Origin: Cerrena zonata
Taxonomy: Eukaryota > Basidiomycota > Agaricomycetes > Polyporales > Cerrenaceae
Assembly (NCBI GenBank): GCA_038087015.1
Contig: JASBNA010000078.1
Location: 124,001-188,000 of the forward strand
Reading direction: 5' to 3'
Length of the DNA stretch: 64,000 bases
The position numbers and the translations under genes were made by a program. This document shows, piece by piece, positions 13,029-24,928 of this stretch. How positions within the stretch are numbered: position 1 is the stretch's first letter; each line of letters begins with the position of its first letter. A model generated the notes under the pieces. That model did not search any database, was not told where the DNA came from, and worked only from the letters and a program-made list of their open reading frames with translations.

Positions 13029-13351
13029 TTTATTTATTTATTATTCCACTATTTTCGATTTTCATCTCAGGACTAGTACCAATGCACGCTCACTATTTTT
13101 CATTGTTTTCTTGCATACACCTTACCACCAGCTGTCGTCGTACCTTTATCCCACCCATTAGTTGCATTATATCCCAGGCGGTGTGATAGTTTTGATGTTA
13201 TTACACTCGTCTTCAATGTATATAAGTACGTACTCTACAATTGCATGAACAACATTTCATGGAAGAACATATGGATAGCAAAAAATGAAAGCAGCTGTCT
13301 AGGAGTAATAAACATAAAAAGAGATGGAAGCAGCGGAGAAAGCTACGGGTA
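13029..13351. other. Spacer between convergent genes
   Basis: AT-rich 3' UTR sequence shared by two converging genes. It holds several TTTATTTATTTATT and TATATAAG-like strings but no gene. Confidence 0.4.
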
Positions 13352-16300
13352 TCAGTGACGGACACGTTTGCGACGAATCCTTATTTCTTCCGACGGTTGC
13401 TCCTGAGACGGTTTCGGGGTTTCGGGAGCGGGTGTAAGGCGGTCTTCATCGTCATGCTCCGGTAGTTCATCGTTCTCAGGTTCAGGTTCTGATCCCGACC
13501 CGTCAGATGAACGTTTTCGCTTGCTGGTGCCAGGAGTTTCAAACATGAATGGGCTTGACGGAGCAGCCTGGGAGCTGAGCGGGCTAGCAGGAGCAGATTC
13601 TATAGGCGATTGAGGAGTAGACTCGGAGGCGGCTCTGCGACGATTTTGTTTAGGTGTAGTGAACTCAGGCTCGGGCTCAGAAGGAGGGTTGTCAGGCTCG
13701 TCCAGCTCAGGCTCGTCTTCGTTGCCGGACTGAGCTCCTCTGGTAGAGCGTCTTGGTCTTCGCGGTTTTGGTCGAGGCTTAGATGGAGCAGGAACAAGAG
13801 CCTCGTCCCCGGTGGTGAGTCCTCCTTCATCTTCGGTTGTGACTGCTTCCAGGTTGGCTGCCCTCTTAGAGGCTCGCTTTCCGCCTGCAGCTGATGGGCG
13901 TATTTTCGTGAGACAGATCGGTACATCAGAGAGAAGAAAATAACTTACCTTTATCCTTTCCAGTAGTTAGCCGTTTGTCATACGCGCGATACGCGTCCCA
14001 TGCCTTGGCGGTTGGCAGAACCTCTACCTTGGCTTGTGCAAGAATCTGTTCGAGATGTGCTTTGCTATAATGTACTTCAGTACTTGTAACACTGGCGTAA
14101 GGAAACAGAGCAACACACACATTTTCAAGAAGTCTTTGCCATCAATTGCAGCGCATAAAGGTGTTAGGCATTTGAAAAAGGCTGAAGCCTTCGCCCGGCC
14201 TTTCTTGTTCTTAGCTGCTTCATAAGCACCCAACCGCTTGCCAATCCATGTGAGTGCACTAGTGTGCACTTCGACAACATGCTTTGGATCAAGCCGCCTC
14301 ACGACGGAAAGTTGGGCACCTCGGATGATGAAACACGTAGATAGCAACTTGGCAAGTGCAATAGAGTGCTCCTCTGTGTGTGCGACCCCATCTAAGTAAA
14401 GAGTGAAAGACTAACGGTAGGGATTAGCATATTGTGGATGCGCGCGGATTGACGGGGAAAAACTTACATCTTGAAGTGCCTGTAGAATTACGGCAACTAC
14501 GGCATCTCCATTGTCTTTGTACATCCCTTCATCACGTAGAATATCTACGATGACTTTCGAACACATATCGAAGACTGCACCTAAACGGCCATAGTGGGAC
14601 AGTAGGGTTGCGGCATGTCGGAAATCGATTGCTCCGGCTTTGATTGCACGAAGGAAAGTGGCAATGACACCAATAAAGATGTATTCTTTCTCCAGACGCA
14701 AGATAGAGGCTTTGGAACCTGACAGTAGAAACATATTAGTCAATGATACATGTATGACGTGCAACTTTAGCTTACCAGGTGGCGGCGATTTCTCAACTTC
14801 TTTGCCCTTACCCTTCTTGCTTTTCTTGGTCTTCGCATTCTCATCCTGGTCAGAATCTGATCCACTCTTGTCTGAATCGCTATCCTCGTCTCGTGGTGAT
14901 TCCGACTCGAGCTCTTCAGCATAGCTTTCGATTTCCTGCTTGAACAAAACCTGCACAGCGTGCCTGTACTTCCTCGTCAAGCGATAGAGCTAAGGCAGGC
15001 CGTTGGAAGAGCTTTGTCATCCACACCGGCGGACTGTGCAGGACAGAAAAGGATGTGGATGTGCATGAGATTTTGGAATGCCTGTTATTTACAATAGATC
15101 AATTATAAGTTCTCGATAGATATTGCATGAGGCTCACCGATCGTCGAACACCTTCAGCAGTGTTTGATTGTGTACCGATAGCAAACTCCAGCAGTTTCTC
15201 TAGCAAAGAGTCACGCTGTTCTTTCAGTTTATCTCTGAAGGCAATTTCATCCGGAGTGGGATCAGGAGATGCCGTCAAGACTCGCGCTTTCCACAAGATA
15301 TGTAGATAGAGCACTTGTAGAGCGTGATCAATCATCTGCAAAAAGTCGTCAATAAATAAAACACCTCCCCAGAAAATTGAGGTCAATCTTACAGCTTCTT
15401 CCTCCTTGTATCCCAGCCTACCTCGCTCGGCGAGAGCACTAACGATATCCCAAGCACTACTCTGTTTGCCACCCTCGTCTTCCTCCATCCACGAAATCAT
15501 GTCTCTCGTACCTGCAAGCGTAGCGATACGAGAACAAACAGCACTGAGAGCTAAAACTTCGTCTTCGTCGAACGAAGCGACCTCCAATTCATCCCCGCCA
15601 GAGATCGCCTCGCGAAGGGAATTTGAAAGCTCATCCTCGAGCTCCAGGATCTTGGTGCTATTGGTATTGGACAGACTAGTAGTGTCCATCATGTATCGGA
15701 TAGTAGTAACTGCATTAGTCAAGACAGTCGAAGAAGAATGCGAGAGGAACTGTTTTGTAATGTCGTCCCAGAGGGTGGAATACGCCTAAAAGTTAAGGCT
15801 AGTGAGTAAGTATTCGAAAAGTCTGAACAGACAAACTTGCCGTCATCATTCGCATCTCGAGATACTCATTCAAGTTCATGAGTTGCGGTATGAGCATGAC
15901 GTTTGCCATCCTGGATTCATCAGTCTGGTACTTCATGAACAACCTCGGTAGTGCCTTGATCAGCGCGCGGGTGATATCAGAAGTGACAGTTTCCTCCTCG
16001 CCCTGTCGAAAACATTCAGATTATGAACGATTCAAAACAGACAGTCAAACTTACCTTCTTCGCCCCAACTGCCTCAGCTTTCGTTCTCCTCAATGAGGCA
16101 ATGAGAACTTCAAGCAAGACGCCTTCCTCGACCTCTTCCAATCGCCACGCCTCGTCGACACCAGAATCAGATGCCTTCTTCTTGCCCTTGTTTCCTCGTG
16201 ACGTCGTTGTCTCTCCAGAAGAATGATCAAGCAGAAGAACCTCAAGCAATGTTTCCCAGTCACTAACGGGCTCCACCTCATCCCAGAGAGCTTCAACAGC

Positions 16301-18274
16301 AAGACCCGTTCGTCCAGTCGACTTTGAACTGACAAGAGCTGCTACCGCCTTCGCTTTAGTCTTTCCAGAAGGAGCGTTTGACTCGGAATCAGAATCTGCT
16401 TCATCGTCCCCCGAGTTGGAGTCAAGAGCTTTACCCCATTGAACCAAGAGCATAGGCAAGGACCTTGACACCGGCCTTGTCCTTATCCGAGGCTCGTTTA
16501 GCTACAAGTCGCTCTTCTACACCCTCCTCCCAGACACCTTTGACGAAGCCACTAACTGCCTTCCGCATCTTCGCCTCTTCGTCGAAGACCTAACAGACAC
16601 AGCTTTTCTGGATGTTCGCCTTCGAGTAAGCCATGGGTGTTAATAGCCTCCAGAACCTGAACGACAGCCACCCGAACGCTCAACTCGGTATCGCCAACTG
16701 CCATTTCGACTAATCGAGGTGTAAATCGCTCTGTGAAATGTTGTAAGGCTGCAATGCCAATAAAGTCCGTTTGTGCATAGGCCAAGGAAAGAGCCTTGAC
16801 AGCTTCAAGACGGACGTGAGTATTGGAGTCAGAGAGCACCCAGCCAACGTATCGCAGGTACGCGCCGTCCAAGAAATGAGAGGGGTATTTGGCGAACCAG
16901 AGACCCATGGAACGGACACATTCTGCTCGGATGTTAGGGTCCAAGTCACGATACCGATGAACGAATACTCTGTCGAATGTGTCAGCGATAATTCCCACCT
17001 TGATTCGCAAGATAAACTGTACCCGTCGACAAACTCCTTCAGATATTCACTCAGCTTTCTTCCGCCTCTCTCTTACTTCATCGGCTTTCTTCTCAAGATC
17101 CTTGTCTCTGGCGGTAGAAGTATCTGTCTTGCCTTTCTTCCTCTTTCGTTCGCCTTCTCGTTGTCTGCTAACGACTTCTGCTTCTTTTTCAACTTCGGCA
17201 GCAACCTCGCAAAGGGCAGTTTCCACCTCCAAAGCAATGACAGTTGCCGTATGCCTAAATGCACGTAATTGCGACGAAGACATCGCAACAACCCAGTGTA
17301 GAAGTGTAGGGAGTAGTTCAGAGTTGTAGAGTTGACCGAGAGCAGCTGCAGAACTGATGAGACGAGAAATAAATTCAGAAAGAGATTTCCGGAATTTCTT
17401 GAAAGCGGGTAATTTGGAAGTGAGTGGATATACTGGAGAATCCTCCTGTAGTTCGATTTTAATTTGTGTTTGTTGAATTTAAGTTCTTCCCTGGGTTTAC
17501 GCACCTGTTTAAGAGCTTCTGTGAAGTTGTCCAGCGCGTCGACGATGCCGTCATAGTCAACGGTTTCGTCATCATTAACGGTATCGTTGCAACCACATGC
17601 ACGTAGTACACAGTTGATTAACTCTGCTTGTGTTGGCCCAGGGGTGTTATCCAGTGACTCCAAGAAATCCTCAGCTGTGGACTGCAATGCAGCAGATGGA
17701 TTCATAAGTGTGTCTAGGAAAAGTCAGGTCTGTCACCAAGGAATGCGCTATGCCTTACTTACTGAATAACGCGTTGTCACTAGAAATCTTAGCATCCTTC
17801 GCGACCTGCTCAGCATTGAACTCAGTCCCGTTTGCAGCAGCCGCTTTCTTCCTTCCCCTCGGTACTCCAGGAGCTTTCTTGGGTTTGGGTGCAGCAGGTG
17901 GTTTTCTAGCAGGAGGGGCTTTCGCCACTCTAGGTTTCTTTGGAGCGGGCGGACCTTTGCTAGCATTTTCAGAACCCTTTCCCTTTCCCTTGGTTTTGGG
18001 TTTCAGCTTCGGTGCTTTGAAACCTTCTTCCTCGTCGTCGCCATCTTCGGACTCTGCGCCTTCATGATCTGATGGCTCACTTCGAGCGTCGTCATCCTCT
18101 GTCGTCTCGTCTGACCGCTTCCTTTTCAATAGGGAGCTATTCACTACACACGAAAGAAATAAATTGTCGCGCTACCGTGGTATTCATCGGGATTCACTCA
18201 CCAGACACGAATTGAGACGCTTTCTTGCGATCCCTCTGAGACCTTCTTGGTGCAGCGTCCTCGGCATCCGACAT
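13352..18274 (-). CDS. SCC3: Cohesin subunit SA/STAG (Scc3/Psc3), with apparent frameshifts
   Basis: STAG proteins bind the Scc1/Rad21 kleisin and DNA and are needed for sister-chromatid cohesion in the nucleus. The start at 18274 gives MSDAEDAAPRRSQRD, followed by a long acidic/basic disordered N-terminus (17.75-18.14 kb). Then come the stromalin block (KKFRKSLSEFISRLI; LRAFRHTATVIALEVE), a charged linker (REGERKRKKGK) and the stromalin conservative domain at about 16.62-17.03 kb (FVHRYRDLDPNIRAECVR; YLRYVGWVLSD). HEAT-like helices continue to about 14.0 kb. The C-terminus is basic and Ser/Pro-rich, ending RIRRKRVRH. At least twelve introns are inferred, one apparently GC-AG (15786..15840). 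The family reading can only be kept by skipping one base at about 16.59, 16.46, 15.03 and 14.94 kb, and at about 17.06 kb unless a 40-nt intron (17037..17076) is used. The identity is secure. Whether the gene is intact is not. Confidence 0.85.
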
Positions 18275-18957
18275 GTTTATTAGTTAAGACAGCCTATATT
18301 TCACTGTAAGAAAAAGAGATGGATAGGAAGGTCAATTGCACTTTGCATTGACCATGGAGGTGTCGGATGAGTGGCGTGACACCGGGCCACGCGGGCAAAC
18401 GCGCCTAGTCACACTACATCGCGTGATGTCACCGGTTAGATCATACCGTTACATCACGCAGGCCACTACGCCTTTCGATAATTCTAGCCTCATAACGCCT
18501 TCATCGATGCTTCATCGACTCTCAGAATCCTAGCTTACTGCCGTCTTCTACTAATAAACGCACTGGTAATCGTCTGTTCAACTATATGAGGACCCATCAT
18601 AACGTCTTCATCAGATATTTTCAATGTATAGCTCGATGCCGACGTTCAATGAGAATATAAAACTCAATTTCCTATCTGACATACTTGGCCCCTCACTAAC
18701 CCATACTCAATAGCTCCATTACGGCGAACTCTGAGCGCAGCTGAGCTCTGTGTCAAAGTTTCTTGTGCTCTGGTGCAAGCTATGTGTCCGGTCAAAAAAA
18801 GAACAAAACGGTGTGCATCTGACCTCGCTTGGCCGTCACGTATAAATGCCACCAGGTTCTTGTTCCGGTGAGCAAACTCTTTTCCCTCCCTCTTACTTCC
18901 TGTGATACTGCTATACCTCCCCCTTCTACCGCACCCATCTACGAATGTACTCCGACC
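18275..18957. promoter_or_regulatory. Head-to-head promoter spacer (STAG and kinase 1)
   Basis: The two flanking genes diverge, so both promoters must lie here. A TATA-like TATAAAT at 18841..18847 is 111 bases before the kinase start and is the best core-promoter candidate. A pyrimidine-rich leader follows it. No RNA gene or long ORF is seen. Confidence 0.45.
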
Positions 18958-20958
18958 ATGTTCGTTACCGCCCAAGATTTTCCCCGCGAACGTGAAAACA
19001 CCGCGGATACATATGTTCCCCCACGTCGCAAACGTAAAAACGGAAAAGCTCGCGCTGCCCTATTGCCACCTATCAATACCACTGCGAGACCTCTGGTTAC
19101 GCCTCTTGGTGTGGTTGTAACACCTAACGGGACTGCCTGTTTCCCTGAACCACCTAGTGCTATCGATGTCTCGTATTCTCAATCTTTAACAACTGAAGAG
19201 GAAAAAGAACTGCGTTACCAGCTTTCTCAGATCACTTTCTACGAACCCCCGACGCCTCAAGAGCATGATCATGAAAATGACTGTCGACCTCGTCACCAAC
19301 CTCAAGCAGGAGACTCACCTGGCTCTTCCTCTCCTACCTCTACCCTGAGCCCGCAAACACCTGCAGATTTCGAGTCTATCAATCCTGGAGTTCGCGAACG
19401 ATTGGGCTCGATTTCTCCAATATCTGGCTTAGACCAACTTGCCACCTCAGATCTCTTTCCACCTTCCAAAACGTTAGAACTCTCTACTACTGAGCCTAAA
19501 GTTGGCCCCTTTGCTGAACTTCGCAAGTTACAATCTGGTGCATATGGCTGTGCCTATTCTGTGCGAGACTTCGCTACCTCACGTGTGGTCTGCGTGAAGA
19601 GATTCGTCAAGGAACACACGTCCTCTTCTCGTCAATTTTACGTTGGACTACTCACAGAATTAATAGCATATCAGCATATTTCATCTACTGATGAGAATGC
19701 CCGCAAGTTCCTTATGGAGTTGCATGGTGCTGTCCAGGATACGGATAGTGTCATGTACGTTATGGTGCGTTGTATTTCATTTTATGCCTCCCTATTTCCA
19801 TTGCTCAATCGGGCGTTAGGATCTTATGAAACACGACCTATTTCCACTGCTAGAATCCGGTAATGAAATCGAACGTCCCAAAATAGAAAGGTGGATTGCC
19901 CAAGTTGTAAGTTGCCCCAACATATTCAAATACCTGTATTCCTTACAACTGAGTTACCTCGTAACCAGGCTCTAGGAATAGATGCACTCCACAAAATGGG
20001 TATCATGCACCGTGATATCAAACCCGAAAATATCCTCCTGGTTCCAGGCACCAACAACGTCCGCATTACAGATTTCACGAACGCATGGGTCTCGCCACTG
20101 AACGTCTTCGAGCCATTATGTTACCATGAAATTTATTCACGTCATAATATTGGGACTACGGCGTATCTCGCCCCAGAGATACATTCTAAAGGCTGGTATG
20201 GACCAGCGGTAGACTGGTGGGCCTTAGGCTGTGTATTGTTCGACCTCTTGACGAAAGGGGTAAGCAGTCTAACTTATTTTTAACCGAGTTGGAACCCAGG
20301 GTCTCTGATAGGAACCTTGTAGATTCTATTCCCCGACGTTACCGCGGTCATGGCCTACATCGAGTGGAAAGCATCCGGTAAACCATCTGCGAGCTTCTTC
20401 ACCCAACTTTATCCTACCCTGCAACCCGGCGACCTCGACCTTCTTTGTGGTGTACGTACTTTTCTCGTTGCCGCCCTTCTCTCCCCTGAAACAGTTAATT
20501 AAACTGATCACTGGCAGCTTCTGACTGCTCATACCAAGGCCCGATACCGACTAAAAGATGTCATGAACAGCAACTTCTTTGCCTCAGAGTGAGTCTCTCT
20601 ATTCGGCACCCTAACCGATTTCCAAAACTGAGTCTTCTCGTAGTCCTACCTTGTTCGATCGTTTGCGCAATATGTCCTTAGCTGAAGTTCGCGGTGGTAA
20701 GTCTCTATCCCTCTTTACCTCTCCAATTCTCGTTTCCTCATTCAACATCCTGATCCACTTCTGTTCTCAGAAACCAACACCACCGACATGAAGTTCGATA
20801 AAAATTCCGGCCCACGAAACGCGGCTGTCTGGCACGCCAAGCCCTCACGCCCAGGGAAGAAGGCACACTCTTCCATCTTGATCTCCGACGATTTGGACAT
20901 ACGCGACTACAGCTACTTTGGATGGGTCAGCCCTAACGGGATTTGGGCACCTTCTTGA
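18958..20958 (+). CDS. Atypical Ser/Thr protein kinase (AGC-like), DFG replaced by DFT
   Basis: Seven exons join in phase: 18958..19764, 19820..19906, 19969..20259, 20323..20451, 20518..20588, 20644..20696 and 20771..20958, giving 541 residues. The first 180 or so residues are disordered, with a basic patch (PPRRKRKNGK). The kinase domain follows. Its glycine loop is degenerate (LQSGAYGCAY), the beta-3 lysine is present (VCVKRF), the catalytic loop is canonical (MHRDIKPEN), but the metal-binding DFG reads DFT (ITDFTNAW). The activation segment ends TTAYLAPEIH, a normal APE, and is followed by VDWWALGCVLFDLLTKG. The general layout is like AGC kinases. The C-terminal tail ends DYSYFGWVSPNGIWAPS, perhaps a hydrophobic tail motif. 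Since Lys, HRD Asp and the DFG Asp are all kept, activity is possible. The substrate and pathway are unknown. Confidence 0.8.
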
Positions 20959-21863
20959 CCTGTCGACCTAGCCCAGACTTCTAGCTCCGTGGCTCTCTTG
21001 ACTCCTTGACAACCTTGTATTTCTGCTCGGCGATATTTCACTTGCGGTACCTCCTCCTAATCTGCTCTCCTGTTACTCCGTTCATCTCTGCTTTTGTCGT
21101 CTATTGCTTTCTTGTCACTCGTGCTCTGTCCATACCCTCGCACTATCACACTAGATAATCGATAATTCCTAATGCGCTAAACCTATGCGCACAAAGGCAA
21201 TATGTAACAAAAAAGTATCCCAATCCTATTTCTATTTGCAAAAAATTGAATACAACTTCTACTACCCAAAGATCTGATAGGAATGATGATGAGACGAGGG
21301 AGAGGAAATCCTTGAGGTATCTAATGTATCTATGAACAATCCGAGTTTAGAATTTCCAAAAAACAATAACAGGAAACCATGTGCGAGAAAGGGGGGAATA
21401 AAAAACGTGGCCATATAGCGTATAGATACAAGAGGCAACCTCGTCACGATATTAATCGCCAACCCGGAAATTATGTGACGACGAAATGAAAGCCAGGGGA
21501 ATGGGGATGGGAAGCGGGATTGTACGTGAAAACAAGCTACAAAGATATTTGATAGACGTGTGTGAGTGTGAGAGAGAGGGCAGGGACGGAGATGAAAGTG
21601 TGGATTCACAGAAACAATGCTACGGTATCTCATATTACGATTGTAGGGATAGAAACATGCAACATCAGAACGAAGAGATAGAACAAGTATCGTGACAAAT
21701 AACAGGGAAATCGTGGGGACGCCGCCGAGGAGGGAGCAGCAAGAACATAACCATGACAAGGGGAGCTGATGTAGAAGCGGGTGAAGAGCAAAAAAGCCTT
21801 ATGCAAACTGGTATAGTGTCTGGGAAAAAATGAGTGCGGGAGAAACCGTGTGGAGTGCTAAGG
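20959..21863. other. Intergenic spacer between convergent genes
   Basis: Two 3' UTRs face each other here. One minus-strand ORF of 165 codons (21262..21759) exists but has low-complexity composition and no domain, so I do not call it. No repeat or RNA gene is seen. Confidence 0.35.
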
Positions 21864-24800
21864 CTAAGAAGACGAGCTACCAAAGGCCCGAAGCTTCCTT
21901 AATACACCGTCGATACGAGTCTCAGGACTGTCCAAAATCTGACCTATGGACGGTGATTCTCCGAGCTTGAGGTTATTGTGATACGCAAGGGAAGAACTCG
22001 AGGAGGTCCCCGAGAGACGCTTCAGAGCACGCGATGTCTGGCGCTCTTCCATGTCTCGTCTTGCCTTATCCTGGTGAACATCAGGCCTCATCTCGATGTC
22101 ACGATTGGGAGATTCAGGAATGGCCGAAAGACTGGACAAAGTAGAGTTGGCTGCTGTGAGCGATGGCAGAGTCATCGCAGAAGAACTTGAGCTCTTGATC
22201 GATACATGCGATCCAGCATCCGATAAGGAAGGGATAGAAGGGTAGTCGATCCCAAGGCCTGTATTCGCTGTGGTCTTCGACGAGCTAGAAGCCGGGAAAG
22301 GATTTCCGTTTGCTGGCAGAACAGGTGAACTTGTTCTACGAGCTTGTTTAACCGCAGCCAAAGCTTTTAGGTTAGCAGCATGTGGTGATTTACTAGGAAC
22401 CGTATTTGATCTCTTGGATCTAGTCTTGATGCTAGACTTGCTTTCTGGAAGAGGAGGCGGCGAGTCGGCGTAGGAGAACAGGTCCGATATCGATGCTTGT
22501 ACTTCATAGAGGCCTTCTTCTGTACTGCTTCGAGGAGAATTCGCGGTTAACAAATTTTGAGCAGCGTCGACATAGTGCCCGGTTGTCGAGCTGTTCATGC
22601 TCAACTCAGATGCCTTAGACTCTGACCGATTCCGCCGTTGACTGCCTGTCAAGGAAGCCAGCCGGTTTGAATCGTACGCTATGTCCCCATTTTGATCGGC
22701 GGCATGGAGAACTAACCACCGTAGTCCTTTGATTTCGCGATCCTTTTTTCGCATCTCCCGTTCTAGAGCCTCGATGCGTTGCAAAAGATCCGCCTTTTCA
22801 GCTTCATGCAGTTCCCGCAAGGTGCGAATTTGCGTCTCATGCCGAGCACGTAAACCACCAGCAGAGTCGCCCGTGAGATGTTGCTGGACAGCTGACGTAT
22901 CGATTTTACTACGAGTCCGAGGAGGGTCGGGTTCAAGAGGCCTAGTCAATTCCGAGTCCTTAGAAGGCTGACGACTATGGCGGTGATTAACGAAGGACGG
23001 GATGCAATGGGAAGTCTCGGGTGTACCAGTAGCTTCGTCACGATCCTTAACTTTGGTTTTATCGACGGTCTCAGTACGGGCGGTGGTAGGTGTCGAGCGG
23101 CCAGAAGTACTTCCAACACTTGATCGTAATCCACCTCTTTGACGTATAGAAGGATTCGAGCGCCTTGTACCAACGGCTGACATAGGAGGAATTGTAGCAG
23201 CCGTATTGAAAGTAGGCGATCGAGGCGCTGGCGAATAAGGACCCGGTGACAACGCTGTAGGGCTCTGAGCATCACGACCGGGACTTGGAGGTGCGTGTGC
23301 CTCTGGAGGTAAATCTGGTAACGGTGCAGTGGGTGGGGTCCCAGCCGGAGATGGAGAACGGGAAGCCCTCCGCATGCTTAGCCTCAACGGAGGTGGTCTA
23401 CTCGACTTAGTCATGGTCGAGCCGGCAGCCCTACCAATTGTTCCTACAGGCGAACCGGAGCTTGTAGAAAATCGGGCTCGAATAGGGGAGACCCCTTCGA
23501 TCGAAGGTAAGTAAGCACTCGTTAGAGACGTACCCTCCTCCCCTGGTTTAGGTACCCCAGGTACAGACGCCTTAACCGATATATCTGTGGAAGGAAATGT
23601 TTCTCTCATAGGCGAATGGCCATTCGTTTCCTCGGTAAGGCCGGAGTTGCGAGCCCGTCTCTGCTGCTGCGAGCTCTGCACAGAGTCTTGTGACGGTCGT
23701 GCTAAGTTACCACCTTGTTTAGGCGGCATAGGAAACTTCATCTGGGCTGGCAACGGTGGTGTGCGATTTACTACGGAGGGGGCAATTGCCGGTAATTTGG
23801 GTGGGGCTGGTGAAGTGACTTTCTGGGCCTCCGTTTTCTTGTGTGTAAATGGAAGGGTAAGTGGCTTTCTAAGAGTACGACGGGACCTTGAATCAGATGG
23901 GACCGGTGTGCTGGAATTTTCGGCGGGCGGTTTGGAAGGTTCTACAGGACGCTGATTTCGCTCGCTTGTTGGAATTTGACTTTTCGGCGGAGCAGAGACG
24001 GTGATCACCGGTCGCGGACCTCGATCAATACCAGACGGCTTCTCCGCCATCCTTGCACGGGTCGCGAACTCGAAAGACGTAGATTTTTGTGCGCGAAGGG
24101 CTTGAGGAGGCTTGACGCCGCTCATTCTCCCGGGGTCTGGAGTCTGTGTGACGTCGGAGGCACGCGAGCGTGAGGACGTGAAGTGATTGAAGCCAAAAGA
24201 AGCGGGAGAGACATTTAGAGGTGGGAGAGATGTGAGAGGTGTTGAGGGTAGATCTTTGTGAAGAGAGGCTTCGAGCGGTTGAGCAAGTCTACCAAAATGA
24301 AAGAGTAGATTAGTTTGTGAGCGCAGGATCGGGAAGCACGTCAGAAAGTCAATCCGACAAACAATTGTGGCGTATTTCCACGCCAGAAGAAAGATGTTTA
24401 TGCGCTAGTAGCATATGCTAAGGAGAGAGGATGAGATCTCGGCTTTGTAAGCTTGTGATATGCGCACAAGCAAAATTAAATCATGCTCGATTGGGTTTGA
24501 GCGCACACGTATTGTGGGTGACAGCGACCATGGGATCTGGAATGGCCTGCTGACGAGACTGTTATCCCCTTTGTGCGAGACAGAAGCTCCAAAGATGATT
24601 TGGAAGCAAAACAAAGTTGGATGTTGACAGTTGGAACGATAACTCACCTAGCTGGAATATCAGGTACAGGTGGGATATCCACAGTACTCGTACTAAGGTC
24701 TGCTGATTTCCCAGATGCTGAGGATGGGGCGGGAGAGGTAGAGCTCTTTCGCCTTCTGCCCAAGAACGCGAGCGGTTCATATTTCCTCTTCACCTTGGTC

Positions 24801-24928
24801 GGGGTAACCTCTAGTTGCGTCGAGGACGTAGACGGTGCGGGGTGGGTTTCTGAATGTCTCGATGCAGAGCCTCGCAAGAGGTCAGAAAGATCTGTCGTTT
24901 TGGACCGGAAACGTCCAGGCGTGGGCAT
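21864..24928 (-). CDS. Ser/Pro-rich coiled-coil protein, function unknown
   Basis: Two exons, 24928..24648 and 24288..21864, join in phase 2 across a 359-nt intron (gtgagt...tag) to about 900 residues. The intron is unusually long for this window. The N-terminal exon starts MPTPGRFRSKTTDLSDLLRG. Exon 2 is mostly disordered and rich in Pro and Ser with basic patches. Around 22.68-22.88 kb a charged helix (RTLRELHEAEKADLLQRIEA) has clear coiled-coil heptads and runs into KGLRWLVLHAADQNGD. The C-terminus has two structured-looking blocks (LSDAGSHVSIKSSS; SIGQILDSPETRIDGVLRKL). No catalytic domain is visible. Comparable proteins are common in agaric genomes without assigned roles. A cytoskeletal or polarity scaffold would fit but is only a guess. 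A start within exon 2 (ATG near 24125) is possible, but the open upstream frame and good splice signals favour the longer form. Confidence 0.65.

Noticed and set aside
21262..21759. 165-codon minus-strand ORF with a hydrophobic N-terminus
   Set aside because: It lies in the 3' region between convergent genes, has odd composition and no recognisable domain.
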